Source: Rhodoferax sp. GW822-FHT02A01 (GTDB lineage Bacteria; Pseudomonadota; Gammaproteobacteria; Burkholderiales; Burkholderiaceae_C). From it: a stretch of DNA of 64,000 nt. Below the pieces are notes generated by a model, which worked only from the letters and a program-made list of their open reading frames with translations, had not been told where the DNA came from and did not search any database. The stretch is from assembly GCF_038784515.1 (NCBI RefSeq), contig NZ_CP152376.1, forward strand, positions 1,550,001 to 1,614,000, in the 5' to 3' direction. Positions 18,148 to 26,093 of the stretch are shown piece by piece (position 1 is the stretch's first letter; each line of letters opens with the position of its first letter). Made by a program: the position numbers and the translations under genes.

Positions 18148-19194
18148 TCAGACGTTTTCTGAGGTGTAAATCTCGAACGGCAGGATGAAGGGCTGGGCCA
18201 GTACCGGTGTCTGCCCGGCTTCCGGCATCTGCAAAGCTTGCAGTAGCACGCGCACGGTGGTGTCGGTGAGCGCGACCAGCGGGGTCTGGATGACCAAGTC
18301 GATGATGCCGTCCACTAGGCCCAGCCGGTGCGCCGGCGTGAGCTCGTGGCACACCAGCACAATGTTGCGACCGGTCGCTTCTTCGCGCAGGGCGCGTACG
18401 ATGCCCACTGCGCCGCCACCTGCCGAGTCGTACAGGCCCACCAGATCGGGGTTGCGCTGCAGCAGCCCCACCGTGGCCTCGTAGGCGGTCTGTTCATCCT
18501 CCAGATTGACCTGTGCGTCCAGCACACGCAGCTGCGGTGCGTGTTCGCGCAGGGCGGAGCGAAAGGCCATTTCGCTGATCTCCTGTCCTTGGTAGCGGTG
18601 GCTGCCCACGAACACGCCCACATCCCCTTCGCCGCGCGACAGGCGCCGCACCGCCCAGGCCGCCGTGCGGCCACGCTGGCGGTTGTCTATGCTTACGCAG
18701 CCCAGGCGCTGTGGTGCACTCAGGTCAGTCAGCAGGGCCATCACCGGGTGGCCTTCTGCATGCAGCTGCGCCACGGCGCTGTTCACGTGCGGGTGGTCCA
18801 GCGCCACCACGCCCAGTGCATCGCAACGGCGCCCCAGCTCCAGCAGCTTTTCGCCGATGGCCACCGGCTCCAGGTCATCCACAAATTCGATCACGGTGGT
18901 GCTGCGTCCGTCGGTCTGCCGCTGCACCGCATCGCGCAGCGCCTGGGCAAAGCTTTGGTAGAAAGGCGAGGCGCGCTTTTGCAGGCAAAAGCCCAGGCGC
19001 CGGCTGGCGCCGCGTTCGGGCAGGCGCTGACGCATTACATGCACCGCGTGGTAGCCCAGACGTTCGGCCGCCTCGATGACCCGCAGTGCTGTGCCTTCCC
19101 GCACCGGCAAGCGGCTGTTGAGCACGCGGTCCACCGTGGCAGTGCTCACACCCGCCGCTTCTGCAATGGCCTGGATGGTGATCTTGGGTTTCAT
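18148..19194 (-). CDS. LacI-family transcriptional regulator (probable inositol/moc regulator)
   Basis: A 348-residue LacI-family protein: the N-terminal helix-turn-helix ITIQAIAEAAGVSTATVD with the RVLN hinge-side motif, then a periplasmic-binding-protein-like effector domain. The ATG at 19194 (MKPKIT) is the family start; the longer open frame upstream covers AT-rich promoter DNA. It sits between the ABC importer and the mocD/mocE pair, and GAAAA/TTTTC dyads lie in both flanking control regions. It probably represses these operons until an inositol-type effector binds, which is inference. Confidence 0.88.
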   Translation of the reverse strand: MKPKITIQAIAEAAGVSTATVDRVLNSRLPVREGTALRVIEAAERLGYHAVHVMRQRLPERGASRRLGFCLQKRASPFYQSFAQALRDAVQRQTDGRSTTVIEFVDDLEPVAIGEKLLELGRRCDALGVVALDHPHVNSAVAQLHAEGHPVMALLTDLSAPQRLGCVSIDNRQRGRTAAWAVRRLSRGEGDVGVFVGSHRYQGQEISEMAFRSALREHAPQLRVLDAQVNLEDEQTAYEATVGLLQRNPDLVGLYDSAGGGAVGIVRALREEATGRNIVLVCHELTPAHRLGLVDGIIDLVIQTPLVALTDTTVRVLLQALQMPEAGQTPVLAQPFILPFEIYTSENV

Positions 19195-19275
19195 GGCGGC
19201 CCCTGTCTGCAAGTCATGCAAGTTTTCAAAGTCTGATTTTGATAGCTTTTGATGTGATTTGATGGTTTGTGATTG

Positions 19276-19287
19276 GAAAAAATTTTC
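19276..19287. promoter_or_regulatory. GAAAAAATTTTC dyad in the lacI/mocD divergent promoter
   Basis: GAAAAAATTTTC within TTGGAAAAAATTTTCA closely matches TTGGAAAATTTTCA upstream of the ABC importer (14423-14435). It lies in the 139-bp AT-rich gap between the LacI gene and the mocD-like gene, a fitting place for a shared, autoregulatory operator. Confidence 0.5.
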
Positions 19288-19333
19288 AAATCGATACCAT
19301 TCGCGGAAATCCAAAAACAGGAGACCAACAGTC

Positions 19334-20425
19334 ATGAGCCTTGCCAGCAATCCCGCCCAGATGCAGTCGCCCGCGCCGCGTCGCCGCGACGACTACCGCC
19401 TCATAGGCGGAGCCGCTGAGCGCGCAGCTGCCGCCCGACTGGTCAACGCCCAGTGGTACAAATGCCCTGTACCCCGCCCGGTGATGAAGGGCCTGATGCA
19501 GCGGGACGACGCCCATGCCCTGCGCGACACGGCGCTTTGGTATGCGCTCATCATCGGCAGTGGTGCGCTATTCGCATATGGGTGGACCGCCGGTTGGGGC
19601 GCGGTTGCATTGTTTGCCGCCTACTTTGTCTACGCCACCTTGTATTGCGGTCCGGCCGACAGCCGCTGGCACGAGTCCAGCCACGGCACCGCTTTCAAGA
19701 CGCGCTGGATCAATGATGTGCTGTACCAGTGCGCATCCTTCCAGGTGCTGCGCCGTCCCACCCGGTGGCGCTGGAGCCATGCGCGCCACCACACCGATAC
19801 CCTGGTGACCGGGCGCGACCCGGAAATTGCCGCGCCGGTGCCTGTCGATTGGGCCTCCACGCTGCTCAACTTGTTTGCTATCCTGAACGGCCCCAAGGAA
19901 ATGGTTGCGGTACTGCGCAATGCCTGCGGCAGCATCAGTGCAGAGGAGAAAACCTTTGTGCCCGAAATGGAGTGGCCCCGCATGGTGCGTGAGGCGCGGC
20001 TATGGGTGCTGGTGTATGCCGTGGTGATGGGCAGCGCCTTGGCGTTGCAGAGCTGGTTGCCGGTGCTGCTGATAGGCCTGCTGCCCGGCATGCTGGGCGC
20101 CTGGCTCTACAACTTCTTCGGGCTGACGCAGCATGCGGGCATGCCCGAGAACGTGCTGGACCACCGCCTGAACTGCCGCACCGTGTACATGAATCCGCTG
20201 TTCCGCTTTCTGTACTGGAACATGAACTACCACGTGGAGCACCACATGTTCCCCATGGTGCCTTACCACCAGTTGCCGCGGCTACACGAAGCCATCCAGG
20301 CCGATTGCCCGCCACCCTACGCCAGCACCATCGCCGCCTACGCCGAAATCCTGCCCACCATGTGGCGCCAGGCCAAGGACCCCTATCACTGCGTGCGCCG
20401 CACCTTGCCTGCACAAGCCGCCTGA
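19334..20425 (+). CDS. mocD: Fatty-acid-desaturase-fold oxygenase, MocD-like
   Basis: A 363-residue membrane di-iron enzyme of the desaturase/hydroxylase superfamily. The three histidine boxes are present: HESSH, HARHH and HVEHH, plus a QHAG segment between the second and third. Four hydrophobic stretches span the membrane. A Rieske ferredoxin gene follows 22 bp downstream, matching MocD-MocE of rhizopine catabolism, where this pair (with a reductase) removes the methyl group of 3-O-methyl-scyllo-inosamine. The inositol genes next door favour a methyl-inositol-type substrate, though a lipid desaturase cannot be excluded. The start at 19334 follows AGGAGACC. Confidence 0.78.
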   Translation: MSLASNPAQMQSPAPRRRDDYRLIGGAAERAAAARLVNAQWYKCPVPRPVMKGLMQRDDAHALRDTALWYALIIGSGALFAYGWTAGWGAVALFAAYFVYATLYCGPADSRWHESSHGTAFKTRWINDVLYQCASFQVLRRPTRWRWSHARHHTDTLVTGRDPEIAAPVPVDWASTLLNLFAILNGPKEMVAVLRNACGSISAEEKTFVPEMEWPRMVREARLWVLVYAVVMGSALALQSWLPVLLIGLLPGMLGAWLYNFFGLTQHAGMPENVLDHRLNCRTVYMNPLFRFLYWNMNYHVEHHMFPMVPYHQLPRLHEAIQADCPPPYASTIAAYAEILPTMWRQAKDPYHCVRRTLPAQAA

Positions 20426-20447
20426 ACCCTTTACGGAGACAACCACC

Positions 20448-20759
20448 ATGAGCCAATGGATTACCGCCTGTGCCTTTGACGATATCGACGATGAAGACGT
20501 GGTGCGTTTCGACGCAGACGGCCACACCTACGCCGTGTACCGCGTGGAGGACAAGGTCTACGCCACCGACGGCTTGTGCACCCACGAACAGGTGCACCTC
20601 TGCGATGGTCTGGTGATGGACCATGTGATCGAATGCCCCAAGCACAACGGCCGCTTTGACATCCGCGATGGCCGTGCGCTGGGCGCGCCGGTGTGCATCA
20701 ACCTCAAGACCTATCCGGCCAAGGTGGAGGGTGGCATGGTGCTGGTTCAGGTGGACTGA
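20448..20759 (+). CDS. mocE: Rieske-type [2Fe-2S] ferredoxin, MocE family
   Basis: A 103-residue soluble Rieske ferredoxin with both cluster-binding boxes, C-T-H (CTHEQ) and C-x-x-H (CPKHNGRFD), separated by the usual spacing. It would pass electrons to the MocD-like oxygenase encoded just upstream. The expected ferredoxin reductase (MocF) is not in this window, so a reductase elsewhere must complete the chain. Sequence style (MSQWITACAFDDI, CINLKTYPAKVE) matches MocE-annotated proteins as I know them. Confidence 0.85.
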   Translation: MSQWITACAFDDIDDEDVVRFDADGHTYAVYRVEDKVYATDGLCTHEQVHLCDGLVMDHVIECPKHNGRFDIRDGRALGAPVCINLKTYPAKVEGGMVLVQVD

Positions 20760-20828
20760 TGCCTTGACCCTGATCGCGCAAGTTGTACTTGGGCGACGGA
20801 AAATTGCCCTCCACTTTAGGAGGCTGTC

Positions 20829-21293
20829 ATGAAGTTGAACCAATGGTTGTGCGCAACCTTGTTGCTGGGCTTGGCCGGGTCCGCCAGTGCGGCGGGAGTC
20901 GTCTCCAGTTCCCCACCTCCCATGGCCGAGCAGCTGGCGGCTGCGCGCAAGATGATGGATGGAAAGGATTGGCGCAATGCCGGCTACCAGCTGGAGCAGG
21001 CGCTGAGGATGGAGCCCAGGAATCCGGACGTGCTCAATCTGCTGGGCTATTTCAATCGCAAGAAACCTGCGCCGGAGCTGGACAAGGCCTTTGACTTTTA
21101 CAAGAAGGCGCTGGCAATTGACCCCAACCACAAAGGCGCGCATGAATATATCGGCGAGGCCTATCTGATGGCCAGGCAACCCGAGGAGGCTCAAAAGCAC
21201 CTTGCCATGCTGGAGTCCATTTGCGGCAATCGGTCGTGTGAGGAGTACGAGGACTTGGCCGAAGCCATCAAGAAGTACCAGCCCGTCCAGTAG
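20829..21293 (+). CDS. Secreted TPR-repeat protein of unknown function
   Basis: A 154-residue protein with a signal peptide (MKLNQWLCATLLLGLAGSAS, cleavage after ASA) and about three tetratricopeptide repeats (roughly residues 35-130; WRNAGYQLEQALRMEP and AFDFYKKALAIDPNHKGAHE are typical). TPR domains mediate protein-protein contacts; this one should be periplasmic. Two Cys near the C terminus (SICGNRSC) could form a disulfide. A good AGGAGG ribosome site precedes 20829. It is a lone gene between mocE and the next LacI gene. Confidence 0.8.
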   Translation: MKLNQWLCATLLLGLAGSASAAGVVSSSPPPMAEQLAAARKMMDGKDWRNAGYQLEQALRMEPRNPDVLNLLGYFNRKKPAPELDKAFDFYKKALAIDPNHKGAHEYIGEAYLMARQPEEAQKHLAMLESICGNRSCEEYEDLAEAIKKYQPVQ

Positions 21294-21362
21294 CGCCATT
21301 TTGTTGGCGCGCCTCGGTGCGCGCGATCTCAGGGGACGGTAAAAACCCTGATTGATTTAATT

Positions 21363-21389
21363 ATTGATGTACATAAACTGCACATCAAT
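21363..21389. promoter_or_regulatory. Inverted repeat upstream of the second lacI gene (candidate autoregulatory operator)
   Basis: ATTGATGT (21363-21370) and ACATCAAT (21382-21389) are exact inverted arms 11 bp apart. Related TTGAT/ATCAA half-sites continue on each side (from about 21351 and to 21401). The second arm ends 16 bp before the ATG at 21406, a good place for LacI-family autorepression of the whole operon. Confidence 0.6.
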
Positions 21390-21405
21390 CAATTATCAAT
21401 CAGTC

Positions 21406-22440
21406 ATGGCAACCACCGTCACCATTGCAGAAATAGCCAAGAGCGCAGGCGTAGGCACCGCCACCGTGGATCGGGTGTTGAACGGGCGCTCCGGGGTGAA
21501 TGCAGAGACCGAGCGCAAGGTACTGGACGCCATCAATGCGCTGGGCGCGCCCACCGTGACCCGGGGCCGGCCGCGCAGCAAGGGCAACTTCAAGTTTGCC
21601 TATGTCCTGCCCGAAGCCAGCACCCCGTTTCTGGACGACCTGGAGCGCCATATCGCGCAGACCGCAGGTGACTTTCGGCACCAGCACATCACCGAGCTGA
21701 CCTATCGCTTTCCTGCCGAAGACCCGGCGCGCTTTGCCCAGGAGCTCTCACGCGTGACCGACTGCGACGCCATCGTGCTGGTCGGGCCGGATGTACCCGC
21801 CGTCAAGCTGGCCATCAACGACCACGTACGTGCAGGCGTGCACGTGGCGACGCTGTTTACCGATGTGGCCGGCTCCATGCGCCAGGCCTTTGTGGGTGCC
21901 GACAACCGTGCGGCCGGACGTACTGCGGGTTTGCTGCTGGCGCGCATGGCAAGCCAACCCCAACGCAACCGCCTGCTGCTGCTGTCGCAGACCACGCGCA
22001 TGTCCGCCGAAATTGAACGCCGCATCGGTTTTGTCCAGGTCATCGAGGAACGCTTTCCCGCGCTGGTGGTGGAACGTCTGCCGGATATTCCCGCCGATGA
22101 CGACGAGGCCTGCAAAGCGCTGAGCGACTACTTCAACAGTGGTGTGGATCTGTCCCACATCAGCGGCGTGTATTGCGTCGGCGTGGCCACCGCAGGTATC
22201 GCGCGCGCTCTGGCCCAGGCCGGTCTCACGCAGGACGTGGCCCTGGTTGCGCACGACCTGACTGCGGCGCACCAGTCCATGCTGATCCAGGGCAGCCTGG
22301 CCTATGTGCTGCACCAGGATGTTCATTACTGCGTTCTCACGGCAGCGCGCGTGCTGCGTGGCCTGTGTGAAAACGTGCGCGGTGTGCAAAGCGTGGTGCA
22401 ACCGCGCGTGGAGATCTTGACTGCCGAAAACCTGCATTGA
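21406..22440 (+). CDS. LacI-family transcriptional regulator of the polyol/DhaLK operon
   Basis: A 344-residue LacI regulator with HTH VTIAEIAKSAGVGTATVD and a sugar-binding effector domain. The ATG at 21406 (MATTVTIAEI) is chosen; the upstream frame covers the inverted repeat. Its stop lies 64 bp before the ABC binding-protein gene on the same strand, so the regulator probably leads and controls the operon that runs to dhaK. Its HTH closely resembles that of the other LacI gene at 18148-19194, suggesting paralogues with different operators. Confidence 0.88.
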   Translation: MATTVTIAEIAKSAGVGTATVDRVLNGRSGVNAETERKVLDAINALGAPTVTRGRPRSKGNFKFAYVLPEASTPFLDDLERHIAQTAGDFRHQHITELTYRFPAEDPARFAQELSRVTDCDAIVLVGPDVPAVKLAINDHVRAGVHVATLFTDVAGSMRQAFVGADNRAAGRTAGLLLARMASQPQRNRLLLLSQTTRMSAEIERRIGFVQVIEERFPALVVERLPDIPADDDEACKALSDYFNSGVDLSHISGVYCVGVATAGIARALAQAGLTQDVALVAHDLTAAHQSMLIQGSLAYVLHQDVHYCVLTAARVLRGLCENVRGVQSVVQPRVEILTAENLH

Positions 22441-22504
22441 AACGGCGGTGGGATGTTTGTTGAGTGAGAGTCCCTTCAATACATATTTACGAGGAGAACG
22501 GTTC

Positions 22505-23845
22505 ATGAAAGCAATGTTGAAAAAGCTGCCGACGCTGGCGTCCATGGCAGTGGCCACCGCACTGAGTCTGGGCGCCGGCGTGGCACAGGCGCAAGACAAG
22601 ACCATCACCCTGTGCTGGGCCGCATGGGATCCGGCCAATGCGCTGGTCGAGCTGTCCAAAGACTTCACGGCGCAAAGCAAGATCAAGATGAAGTTCGAGT
22701 TTGTTCCATGGCCCAACTTCGCCGACCGCATGCTCAATGAGCTCAACTCCAAGGGCAAGCTGTGCGATGTGATCATTGGCGACAGCCAGTGGATCGGTGG
22801 CGCGGCCGAGAGCGGCCACTACGTCAAGCTCAATGAGTTCTTCGACAAGGAAGGCATCAAGATGAGCGACTTCGCACCCGCCACCGTGGTGGGTTATGCC
22901 GAGTGGCCCAAGAACACACCCAACTACTGGGCCCTGCCCGCCATGGCCGATGCGTTGGGCTGGACCTACCGCAAGGACTGGTTCAGCAAGCCCGAGATCA
23001 AGGCTGAGTTCAAGAAGAAATTCAACCGCGATCTGGAACCACCCAAGACCTGGAAAGACTTCAAGGAAGTGTCCGAGTTCTTCCAGGGCCGCATGATTGA
23101 CGGCAAGAAGGTCTACGGCGCCTACATCTTCACCGAGCGCGGTTCCGAAGGCATCACCATGGGTGTGAGCAATGTGCTCTATCCCTTCGGCTTCAAATAC
23201 GAAGACCCCAAGAAGCCCTATGCGCTGGACGGCTTCGTCAACTCCGCCGATGCCATCCGCGGGCTGGAGTTCTACAAGTCCATTTACAAGGGCAGCACGC
23301 CTCCGGGGCTGACCAACTCCTATATGGGCGAGGGGCTGGACGCCTTCAAGTCCGGCCAGGTTGCGATGATGATGAACTGGTTCGCCTTCTTCCCGGGCCT
23401 GGACAAGGACCCCAATGTGGGCGGCGCCAAGATCGGCTACTTTGTGAATCCGTCGGACAAGGCCAAGGGCGTGCAGCTGGGTGGTCAGGGCATCTCGGTG
23501 GTGTCGTACTCGCCCAACCGCAATGAGGCGCTGGCCTACATCAAGTGGTTTGCCAACCCCGAAGTGCAGAAGAAGTGGCAAGCCATTGGCGGCTCCTCCG
23601 CGCACAACGCCGTGCTCAAGGACCCGGGTTACCTGAAGAGCGCACCGTACGCGGCAGCGTTCCAGGAATCCATGAACCAGGTGGTGGATTTCTGGGCCGA
23701 GCCTTCCTATGCGCAGCTGCTGTTGGCCGAACAAAAACGGGTGCATGACTTTGTGGTGGCCGACAAGGGCACTGCCAAGGAAGCGCTGGACGCCCTGGTG
23801 CAAGACTGGAAGAAGGTCTTCAAGGACGACGGCAAGATCAAGTAA
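22505..23845 (+). CDS. ABC transporter extracellular solute-binding protein (polyol/sugar type)
   Basis: A periplasmic binding protein of 446 residues, MalE-like (solute-binding family 1), with a signal peptide (MKAMLKKLPTLASMAVATAL, cleavage near AQA). It starts at 22505 after AGGAGAACG. The mature chain begins ITLCWAAWDPANALVELSKDF and contains the family WPNFADRMLNELNSKGKLCDV region. It precedes two MalF/MalG-type permeases. The downstream DhaL/DhaK kinase suggests the ligand is a polyol or short ketose such as dihydroxyacetone or a tetritol-derived sugar, not proven. Confidence 0.9.
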   Translation: MKAMLKKLPTLASMAVATALSLGAGVAQAQDKTITLCWAAWDPANALVELSKDFTAQSKIKMKFEFVPWPNFADRMLNELNSKGKLCDVIIGDSQWIGGAAESGHYVKLNEFFDKEGIKMSDFAPATVVGYAEWPKNTPNYWALPAMADALGWTYRKDWFSKPEIKAEFKKKFNRDLEPPKTWKDFKEVSEFFQGRMIDGKKVYGAYIFTERGSEGITMGVSNVLYPFGFKYEDPKKPYALDGFVNSADAIRGLEFYKSIYKGSTPPGLTNSYMGEGLDAFKSGQVAMMMNWFAFFPGLDKDPNVGGAKIGYFVNPSDKAKGVQLGGQGISVVSYSPNRNEALAYIKWFANPEVQKKWQAIGGSSAHNAVLKDPGYLKSAPYAAAFQESMNQVVDFWAEPSYAQLLLAEQKRVHDFVVADKGTAKEALDALVQDWKKVFKDDGKIK

Positions 23846-23939
23846 GACCACGCCGTCTTCCTGACTCCCGTATGTGTTCCTGCTCCACGCGTGTTGCGTG
23901 GGGCAGGTGCACGGATCACCAACGCCCTGGGCCACCACC

Positions 23940-24893
23940 ATGTCCGAATCAACACCTCTGCTTGACCGCATTGCACGCTCCACACCGGCGCCGCTTGCCA
24001 GCCGCATGCGGGGGCTGTCCGACCGCTCCATTGCCTGGATATTCATCGGCCCCACCATGCTGCTGCTGCTGGCCATCAATATCTTTCCGCTGATCTGGAC
24101 CATCAAGCTGTCGTTCACCAACTACCGCGCCAACCGCCCGAATGCCGAAGTCAGCAACCTCGGCATAGACAACTATGTGTCCATCCTCACCGACCCGGAC
24201 GTCTGGGCCGCCATGCAGACCACGGCGCACTTTGTGTTCTGGACCATTCTGTTGCAAACGTTGATCGGCTTTTGCCTGGCCTATCTGATAGACCGCAAGT
24301 TCCGCGGCCATGGGTTCTGGACCACGCTGATCCTGATTCCCATGATGCTGTCGCCCGCCGTGGTGGGCAACTTCTGGGCTTTTCTGTACCAGCCGCAGAC
24401 CGGTCTGTTCAATGCCATTGCATCGCTGCTGACGGGTGTGTCGCCATCGTCCTTTTCCATGCTGGGTGAAGTGCCGTTGGCACCCTGGGCCATCGTCATC
24501 GTGGACACTTGGATGTGGACGCCCTATGTGATGCTGATCTGCCTGGCCGGCCTGCGCTCCATTCCCGACTACATCTACGAAGCCGCCGAGGTGGACCGCG
24601 CCTCCAAGTGGCGCCAGTTCTGGTCCATCACCCTGCCCATGGTGCTGCCCTTCATCATGCTGGCGGTGCTGTTCCGCGGCATCGAGAACTTCAAGATGTT
24701 CGACATGGTGAACCTGCTGACCTCGGGTGGTCCGGGCTCCACCACCGAGGTGGCCTCCATCACGCTCAAGCGTGAAGCCTTCGAGAAATGGCGCACTGGC
24801 TACTCGTCTGCCTTCGCCATCATTTTGTTTGTGGCCGTATTCGGGCTGGCCAACATCTATGTCAAAGCCCTCAACCACATCAAGAACCGGTAA
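23940..24893 (+). CDS. ABC transporter permease (MalF/UgpA type)
   Basis: A 317-residue membrane protein with six predicted helices and the MalF-type coupling motif EAAEVDRASKWRQFWSITLP (about residues 221-240). The ATG at 23940 is preferred; the longer frame upstream covers the 94-bp intergenic stretch. It pairs with the next gene, which starts 6 bp after its stop, to form the heterodimeric channel. Confidence 0.92.
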   Translation: MSESTPLLDRIARSTPAPLASRMRGLSDRSIAWIFIGPTMLLLLAINIFPLIWTIKLSFTNYRANRPNAEVSNLGIDNYVSILTDPDVWAAMQTTAHFVFWTILLQTLIGFCLAYLIDRKFRGHGFWTTLILIPMMLSPAVVGNFWAFLYQPQTGLFNAIASLLTGVSPSSFSMLGEVPLAPWAIVIVDTWMWTPYVMLICLAGLRSIPDYIYEAAEVDRASKWRQFWSITLPMVLPFIMLAVLFRGIENFKMFDMVNLLTSGGPGSTTEVASITLKREAFEKWRTGYSSAFAIILFVAVFGLANIYVKALNHIKNR

Positions 24894-24899
24894 CGCACC

Positions 24900-25856
24900 A
24901 TGCGCACAGGTATCAGCACCGCCCACTCCGTTGTAGAGCCCTCGGCGCAGACGCGCTGGGTGGCCGGCACGCTTGTCGTGTTCTACGCCCTGGTCACCAT
25001 CATCCCGCTGGTGTGGATCATCATGACCGGCTTCAAGACGCCGGCCGACGCCATCAGCTATCCGCCCAAGGTGGTCTTCAGCCCCTCGGTGGAAGGCTAT
25101 TGCAACCTGTTCACCACCCGCTCGCGCCAGACACGCGAATACATTGCCAGCCTGCCACCGGCCAAGGGCGATTGCGAGCGCATTGCACGTGACCAGGAGA
25201 TGGTGGTGGCGGGCCCCTCCAACTTCGCACCGCGCTTCACCAACTCGCTGATCATCGCCTTTGGTTCCACCGTACTCTCGGTCGGCTTCGGCGTGATGGC
25301 GGCGTATGCGTTCTCGCGCTTCAAGGTGCCACTCAAGGATGACCTGCTGTTCTTCATCCTGTCCACCCGCATGATGCCGCCCATTGCCGTGGCCATCCCC
25401 ATCTACCTGATGTACCGCGAGCTGGGTCTCTCCGACACGAGGCTGGGCATGATCCTGCTCTACAGCGCGGTCAACGTGTCGCTGTCGGTGTGGCTGCTCA
25501 AAGGCTTCATCGACGAGATCCCGCGCGAATACGAAGAGGCCGCCATGGTGGACGGCTACACGCGGCTGCAGGCCTTTCGCAAGGTGGTGCTGCCGCAGGC
25601 GGTGACCGGCATCGTGGCCACTGCCATCTTCTGCCTGATCTTTGCCTGGAACGAATACGCCTTTGCAGTGCTGCTGACTTCCGGCGAGGCACAGACGGCG
25701 CCGCCCTTCATCCCCATCATCATCGGCGAGGGTGGCATGGACTGGCCGGCCGTGGCGGCGGGCACCACGCTGTTCCTGGTGCCCATCCTGGTCTTCACCG
25801 TGCTGCTGCGCAAACACTTGCTGCGTGGGATCACCTTCGGCGCGGTGCGCAAATAA
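24900..25856 (+). CDS. ABC transporter permease (MalG/UgpE type) with extended periplasmic loop
   Basis: A 318-residue MalG-type permease with the coupling motif EEAAMVDGYTRLQAFRKVVLP (around residues 215-235). An unusual insertion of about 45 residues lies after the first helix (roughly residues 55-110, with Cys in CNLF and DCER), so the loop is larger than in most MalG proteins. It forms the channel with the preceding permease. Confidence 0.92.
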   Translation: MRTGISTAHSVVEPSAQTRWVAGTLVVFYALVTIIPLVWIIMTGFKTPADAISYPPKVVFSPSVEGYCNLFTTRSRQTREYIASLPPAKGDCERIARDQEMVVAGPSNFAPRFTNSLIIAFGSTVLSVGFGVMAAYAFSRFKVPLKDDLLFFILSTRMMPPIAVAIPIYLMYRELGLSDTRLGMILLYSAVNVSLSVWLLKGFIDEIPREYEEAAMVDGYTRLQAFRKVVLPQAVTGIVATAIFCLIFAWNEYAFAVLLTSGEAQTAPPFIPIIIGEGGMDWPAVAAGTTLFLVPILVFTVLLRKHLLRGITFGAVRK

Positions 25857-25869
25857 GGCGGAGCTCTCC

Positions 25870-26088
25870 ATGTCACACCCTGTGCCCTCTTCCCAACCGC
25901 CAGCACCCGCGCGTGCCTGGCCGCGCTGGCTGCGCCGCAACACCCTGGAGCTGGTGGCCTGCGCCGTCATCGGCCTGGGGTTGCTCATGCTGCTGCAGCC
26001 GTTTGCGCTGGTGCTCTACACCTGGTCTTTCATCACCATGCTGGCGGGCACCGTCATGTTCATGGTGGTGTCCAAGTTTCCCGAGTAA
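25870..26088 (+). CDS. Small two-helix membrane protein inside the ABC operon
   Basis: A 72-residue protein: a Pro/Arg-rich N-terminus followed by two hydrophobic helices (about residues 28-48 and 50-68). It starts at 25870, 13 bp after the permease, and ends 5 bp before the ATPase start, so it is clearly part of the operon. Glycerol/polyol ABC operons with paired ATPases (glpSTPQUV type) also carry a small membrane protein of unknown role, and this may be its equivalent. It may be a transporter subunit or assembly factor. Confidence 0.75.
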   Translation: MSHPVPSSQPPAPARAWPRWLRRNTLELVACAVIGLGLLMLLQPFALVLYTWSFITMLAGTVMFMVVSKFPE

Positions 26089-26093
26089 GCACC

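Noticed and set aside
23949..25988. A 679-codon open frame on the minus strand opposite the two permease genes
   Set aside because: Same reasoning: His/Gly/Gln-rich with no domain, opposite intact permeases.
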